DNA from: Chromobacterium alticapitis
Lineage (GTDB): Bacteria > Pseudomonadota > Gammaproteobacteria > Burkholderiales > Chromobacteriaceae
Assembly: GCF_002924365.1 (NCBI RefSeq)
Contig: NZ_PQWB01000017.1
Location: forward strand, 113,289-177,288
Length of the DNA: 64,000 bases
Direction of reading: 5' to 3'
Shown: one piece after another, positions 59,417-64,000 of the stretch
Numbering within the stretch: the first letter of the stretch is position 1
How the letters are laid out: the number at the start of each line of letters is the position of its first letter
Translations under genes and position numbers: made by a program
The notes under the pieces: model-generated
Database searches by the model: none
Told to the model about the DNA's origin: nothing
What the model saw: only the letters and a program-made list of their open reading frames with translations

Positions 59417-59880
59417 GGCGGCCTCCTGCAAATTCAATGCCGCGATTGTAGCAGAGCGGGGCGGCGGTGCCGGTCTTGGACGCGCCAATCGCGCCATGCC
59501 GTCATGGGTGGCGCGGGCAAGACCAGGGGCCTGCCCGCCCTACGGCGGGTGTCATTCCTTGGGCGGAATCGCGATTCAAATCGCCACGCGATTGGCATGC
59601 TCACGCCCATGCCAAGGCGGGTAGGGCGGATAGGCCACAGGCCTTGCCCGCGGCGCGATGAGCTTTTGGATCGAACAAACGCCGATGGCTCTTACCCGAT
59701 GCCGTCATGGGTGGGGCGGGCAAGGCCAGGGGCCAGCCCGCCCTACGGCGGTGTCATTCCGTGGGTGGAATCGCGATTCAAATCGCTCCCGATTGGCATG
59801 CTCACGCCCATGCCAAGGCGGGTAGGGCGGGCAGGCCATAGGCCTTGCCCGCGGCGCGATGATTATGATTGAATCGTTCC
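59417..59880. repeat. Direct repeat pair in spacer
   Basis: Units beginning GCCGTCATGGGTGG start near 59498 and 59701 (period about 203 bp) and share about 160 bp, including GGAATCGCGATTCAAATCG and GCATGCTCACGCCCATGCC. Frames here are repeat artefacts. Confidence 0.75.
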
Positions 59881-60549
59881 TCAGGGCTTCTTCACCACTT
59901 CCTGCTCCACCACCATGTCCAGAATCCAGCGCAGCGACGACGCGTCGGCCGGCGGATTGTCCACCTTCACTTCCTTGATGCGCAGGCGATAGGCCACGCC
60001 CGGCTCGGGCTGGAAGCCTTCGATCTCGCCGTAATGCAGCTGCCACGGTTTGGATTTGTCGTCGCGCACTTGCAGGCACTGCATCGGGGCGACGCCGCTG
60101 CACGGCTTGCGCTCGGCGGCGACGTAGATGAACTTGATCTCGCCCTGCGGCAGCTTCTCGAAGCGCATGGCGTCCTTGCCCTCGCCTAGCAGCAACCGGC
60201 CTTGCTCCAGCTTGACCGGCATGCCGGCTTCCAGTTGGCGGCTCAGCGCGGCGTCGCGCTGCATCGCCTCCGGCGGGCACATCATCATGGTGGCGGCCAG
60301 CGGCTTGGCACTGAGCTTGCCGTCCGTCAGCGCGGCCGGGCCGAACATGCCGTTGCAGCCGGCGCGGATGGACAGGCGCTGCTCGTCGATCTGCAACTTG
60401 GCGGCGGCGGGGCCACCATCGATTTGGCGCCATTCGCCCTTGAGCTGGGGCAAGGTGAGCGCGTTGGCGACAGGGGCGGAGGGCGTGGCGGCGCAGCCGG
60501 CCAGCGCGGCGGCGGCCAGCGCCGGCAGAATCAGGCGATGGTGCATCAT
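59881..60549 (-). CDS. META/DUF4377 lipoprotein
   Basis: The 222-residue protein begins MMHHRLILPALAAAALAGCA with a lipobox (LAGC), so it is a probable outer-membrane lipoprotein. A META (HslJ-like) domain follows (LKGEWRQIDGG ... AGCNGMFGPA ... MMMCPPEAMQRD), then a DUF4377-type region (VRDDKSKPWQLHYGEIEGF). HslJ-type proteins are linked to heat shock and novobiocin tolerance. It shares both domains with the gene immediately upstream. Confidence 0.88.
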   Translation of the reverse strand: MMHHRLILPALAAAALAGCAATPSAPVANALTLPQLKGEWRQIDGGPAAAKLQIDEQRLSIRAGCNGMFGPAALTDGKLSAKPLAATMMMCPPEAMQRDAALSRQLEAGMPVKLEQGRLLLGEGKDAMRFEKLPQGEIKFIYVAAERKPCSGVAPMQCLQVRDDKSKPWQLHYGEIEGFQPEPGVAYRLRIKEVKVDNPPADASSLRWILDMVVEQEVVKKP

Positions 60550-60599
60550 GTCTTCCTAATGTAAATAGGATAGGACGCCGCGGGCTGGCCGCGGTTCCC

Positions 60600-61280
60600 T
60601 CAGTCCGCCAGCGGGCTCACTGTTTCCTGGTAGATCACCTTGACCAGCTGCAGCGTAGGATGTCCGCCGTCGGCGGCCGGCTCGCCCTGCAGTTTCAGGT
60701 AGTAGCTGTGTCCCGGCTGCGGCTGGAAACCCGATATCGCGCCGGCGTAGCTGAGCCAGGGCTGGTCTTCGCGGCCGCGCAGCCGCAGGCAGGCGCCGGT
60801 TTCGCAATGCGCGCTGCTGACGTACCAGTATTGTTCGCCGGCTTCTAGGCGCAGCGCGGCTTGCGCGGGCTTGGCTGCCTGCGCTGCCGGCGGCGGCGCG
60901 GCCGTCGCAGCGTCGTTGACTCGCTCGAAGCGGTATTCGGCCTTGCCGGCTTTCAAGGTCAGATACTGCCGGTTTTCGGACGGCAGCAGCCGGAACGGCG
61001 CGCCCAGCAGCTTCAGCAGCGCCTGTTCGCGCTGCATCACCTCAGGCGCGCATGCCATGCGGGTGCTTGCGACCTGATGCCGGCCTTCTTCGTCTATGCC
61101 CAGCGTGAAACGGTTGCAGCCGGCGAAGCCGCTGATGCGGTTGTCGGCGATGCTCAATGTGGGCAGCGGCGCGGATTTGGCTGGCGACTGCAGCCGCCAC
61201 TCGGTGTGTTGCAGATCGGGCAGGGCCTGGGTCGGCAGCATCATGCTGCCGCTGACGAGAAGGGCGCTGAGGGAGGGCAT
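60600..61280 (-). CDS. META/DUF4377 exported protein
   Basis: Encodes 226 residues from MPSLSALLVSGSMMLPTQAL behind AGGAGA, with a short signal-peptide-like N-terminus and no lipobox. META domain: TEWRLQSP, FAGCNRFTLGI and MACAPEVMQREQALL. DUF4377-like part: RLRGREDQPWLSYAGAISGF. It is a tandem paralogue of the 59881-60549 gene, 50 bp away, so probably co-transcribed. Role is unknown beyond the cell envelope. Confidence 0.83.
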   Translation of the reverse strand: MPSLSALLVSGSMMLPTQALPDLQHTEWRLQSPAKSAPLPTLSIADNRISGFAGCNRFTLGIDEEGRHQVASTRMACAPEVMQREQALLKLLGAPFRLLPSENRQYLTLKAGKAEYRFERVNDAATAAPPPAAQAAKPAQAALRLEAGEQYWYVSSAHCETGACLRLRGREDQPWLSYAGAISGFQPQPGHSYYLKLQGEPAADGGHPTLQLVKVIYQETVSPLAD

Positions 61281-61357
61281 GCGGTCTCCTGTTCTTATCG
61301 AGCGAAGAAAGCGAAACGCCCGCCTGCGGCGGGCGTTGCGGACCGCGGGCGGCGTCG

Positions 61358-62731
61358 TCAATGTACGGCGTTTTTCAGCAGGTCTTCCACCACTTTTTTG
61401 GCGTCGCCGAAGACCATCATGGTTTTATCCATGTAAAACAGCTCGTTGTCCAGACCGGCGTAGCCGGCGTTCATCGAGCGTTTGACCACGATCACGTTGC
61501 GCGCCTTGTGCGCTTCCAGGATGGGCATGCCGTAGATCGGGCTGGCCTTGTCCTTCTGCGCCGCCGGGTTGACCACGTCGTTGGCGCCTATCACCAGCAC
61601 CACGTCGGTGGTGGAGAAGTCGGCGTTGATTTCCTCCATTTCCAGCACGTGTTCGTACGGCACTTCGGCCTCGGCCAGCAGCACGTTCATATGGCCCGGC
61701 ATGCGGCCCGCCACCGGGTGGATGGCGTAGCGCACGTTGACGCCCTTTTCATGCAGCAGCTCGGCGAACTCCTGCAGCGCGTGCTGGGCGCGCGACACCG
61801 CCAGGCCATAGCCCGGCACGATGACTACCTGGTCGGCGTTGGCCATCAGGAAGGCCGCGTCCTCGGCGCTGCCGGCCTTGTAGGGCTTGGCCGCGCCGCC
61901 GCCCGCCGCCGGGCCGGCCGCCGTTTCCGCGCCGAAGCCGCCCAGGAGCACGCTGACGATGGAGCGATTCATCGCCTTGCACATGATGTAGGACAGGATG
62001 GCGCCGGATGCGCCGACGCAGGCGCCGGCGATGATCAGCACCGGGTTGTTCAAAGTGAAGCCGATGCCGGCCGCCGCCCAGCCGGAGTAGCTGTTCAGCA
62101 TGGACACCACCACCGGCATGTCGGCGCCGCCGATGGGGATGATCAGCGTCACGCCCAGCACCAGGGCCACCGCTAGCATGGCGAGGAAGGCCGCCTGGCT
62201 GTCTGTGGCGAAATAGGCGATGCCGAAGCCGACCATGGCCAGCGCCAGGATCAGGTTCAGCAAGTGCTGGCCGGAGAAACTGACGGCTTTGGCGCCGAAG
62301 CGGCCGGACAGCTTGCCGTAGGCGATGACCGAGGCGGTGAAGGTGATGGCGCCGATGAAGGCGCCGATGAACAGCTCCACCTTCTGCACCGGGGTGTGCG
62401 ACACGCCCTGATGGAAGATGGCGGCGACGGCGATCAGCACGGCGGACAGGCCCACCAGCGAGTGCATGGCGGCCACCAGTTCCGGCATGCCGGTCATTTC
62501 CACCGTGCGCGCCTTCCAGCCGCCTATCACCGCGCCGGCGGCGATGGCGCCGGCGATCAGCGCCAGCACCGGCTTGTCCAGGATCAGCAAGGTGGTGAGC
62601 ACGGCGATGGCCATGCCGACGATGCCGTACAGATTGCCGCGCCGCGCCGAGGCCGGGCTGGATAAGCCCTTCAGCGCCAGGATGAACAACACGGCGGCGA
62701 CGAGATAGAGAACTGCGGATAGGTTCTGCAT
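61358..62731 (-). CDS. pntB: NAD(P) transhydrogenase beta subunit
   Basis: The 457-residue PntB has an N-terminal multi-helix membrane domain (about 1-260) and a C-terminal NADP(H)-binding domain with VPGYGLAVSRAQHALQE and VIGANDVVNP. It couples proton entry to NADPH formation from NADH. The order is pntA1-pntA2-pntB with short gaps, one operon. It ends with LLKNAVH. No anomalies were seen. Confidence 0.96.
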   Translation of the reverse strand: MQNLSAVLYLVAAVLFILALKGLSSPASARRGNLYGIVGMAIAVLTTLLILDKPVLALIAGAIAAGAVIGGWKARTVEMTGMPELVAAMHSLVGLSAVLIAVAAIFHQGVSHTPVQKVELFIGAFIGAITFTASVIAYGKLSGRFGAKAVSFSGQHLLNLILALAMVGFGIAYFATDSQAAFLAMLAVALVLGVTLIIPIGGADMPVVVSMLNSYSGWAAAGIGFTLNNPVLIIAGACVGASGAILSYIMCKAMNRSIVSVLLGGFGAETAAGPAAGGGAAKPYKAGSAEDAAFLMANADQVVIVPGYGLAVSRAQHALQEFAELLHEKGVNVRYAIHPVAGRMPGHMNVLLAEAEVPYEHVLEMEEINADFSTTDVVLVIGANDVVNPAAQKDKASPIYGMPILEAHKARNVIVVKRSMNAGYAGLDNELFYMDKTMMVFGDAKKVVEDLLKNAVH

Positions 62732-62734
62732 CGT

Positions 62735-63026
62735 TTACCCTCTGCTCTTTTTCTTGAACATGTCCAGCATGCGTTGGGTGACCAGGAAGCCGCCGAAGAT
62801 ATTGATGCTGGCCAGGAAGATGGCGATGGCGCCCAGCACCGAGGTGAGGGTGATCTGCTGGCCATTGATGTCTACCACCTGCAGCATGGCGCCGACGATG
62901 ATGATGCCGGAGATGGCGTTGGTCACCGCCATCAGCGGGGTGTGCAGCGCCGGCGTGACGTTCCATACCACGTGGTAGCCGACGAAGACGGCCAGCACGA
63001 AGATGGTGAGGCTGGTGAGGAAGGGA

Positions 63027-63034
<8 letters not shown>
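62735..63034 (-). CDS. pntA2: Transhydrogenase alpha subunit part 2
   Basis: The 99-residue membrane protein [20 protein letters not shown] corresponds to the C-terminal membrane part of PntA (three hydrophobic segments: VAVFVG-like, [10 protein letters not shown] and [12 protein letters not shown]). In this organism PntA is split into two genes, as in Rhodospirillum. It overlaps pntA1 by 8 bp and ends 3 bp before pntB. Confidence 0.94.

Positions 63035-64000
<966 letters not shown>

Overview
This 64 kb window is a high-GC betaproteobacterial chromosome segment around the dnaA locus. The order gyrB-dnaN-dnaA running left and rpmH-rnpA-yidD-yidC-mnmE running right is the classic origin neighbourhood. 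A Chromobacterium-like member of the Neisseriales (Chromobacteriaceae) is the best guess, based on the small tandem family at 2.9-4.4 kb, the OmpK/Tsx-type porin, a PilS/PilR pair next to parC, and the general protein style. This assignment is from recognition, not from a search.

Left accessory arm (1-16.35 kb): a truncated crystallin-like gene at the edge, a HipA-like kinase gene (yjjJ) set among dispersed repeats, three tandem paralogues of unknown function, and a type I restriction-modification operon. That operon runs single-TRD specificity gene, hsdM, hsdS, rhuM, hsdR, SprT-like metalloprotease. It is followed by a decayed PIN-domain gene and a RecQ-family helicase. The PIN/RecQ block is bracketed by matching 25-bp inverted ends, and the right end stops 3 bp beyond the gyrB stop codon.

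Core origin block (16.35-26.2 kb): gyrB, dnaN, dnaA, rpmH, rnpA, yidD, yidC and mnmE. Only one perfect DnaA box is visible between dnaA and rpmH, so oriC itself is not called. A repeat-rich 0.8 kb spacer separates yidC from mnmE.

Region 26.3-33.3 kb: an Lrp regulator divergent from a LysE exporter, then the most interesting locus in the window. This is a compact peptide natural-product (RiPP-type) cluster. A C39 peptidase-ABC transporter and an HlyD adaptor run left. A radical SAM enzyme with a shortened SPASM-like tail and two short double-glycine-leader peptides run right. The peptides share a C-x-T-x-N-x-C core. The second peptide has only 56 residues and would be missed by a 60-residue cutoff. 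The likely flow is: the radical SAM enzyme modifies the precursor, the transporter peptidase cuts after GG, and the ABC/HlyD pair exports the product.

Region 33.4-53.8 kb: mostly housekeeping. It holds parC-pilS-pilR, an ElaA-type acetyltransferase, a TonB-dependent receptor, hemA-prfA, a BigR-like persulfide-type regulator operon with two YeeE/YedE halves and a dihaem cytochrome c, a DUF2892/AhpD-like pair, a B12-binding radical SAM protein with an unusual CX4CX2C motif, an MBL hydrolase overlapping an alkyltransferase-like gene, an OmpK/Tsx porin and an RNase II-type exonuclease.

Region 54-64 kb: a FadD-like acyl-CoA ligase, an HDOD protein, a chemoreceptor, a methyltransferase, two META-domain proteins and the three-part transhydrogenase pntA1-pntA2-pntB, cut by the right edge. 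Several intergenic spacers carry related GC-rich inverted repeats, in places tandemly amplified. No rRNA, tRNA, CRISPR array, intact transposase or prophage was recognised.
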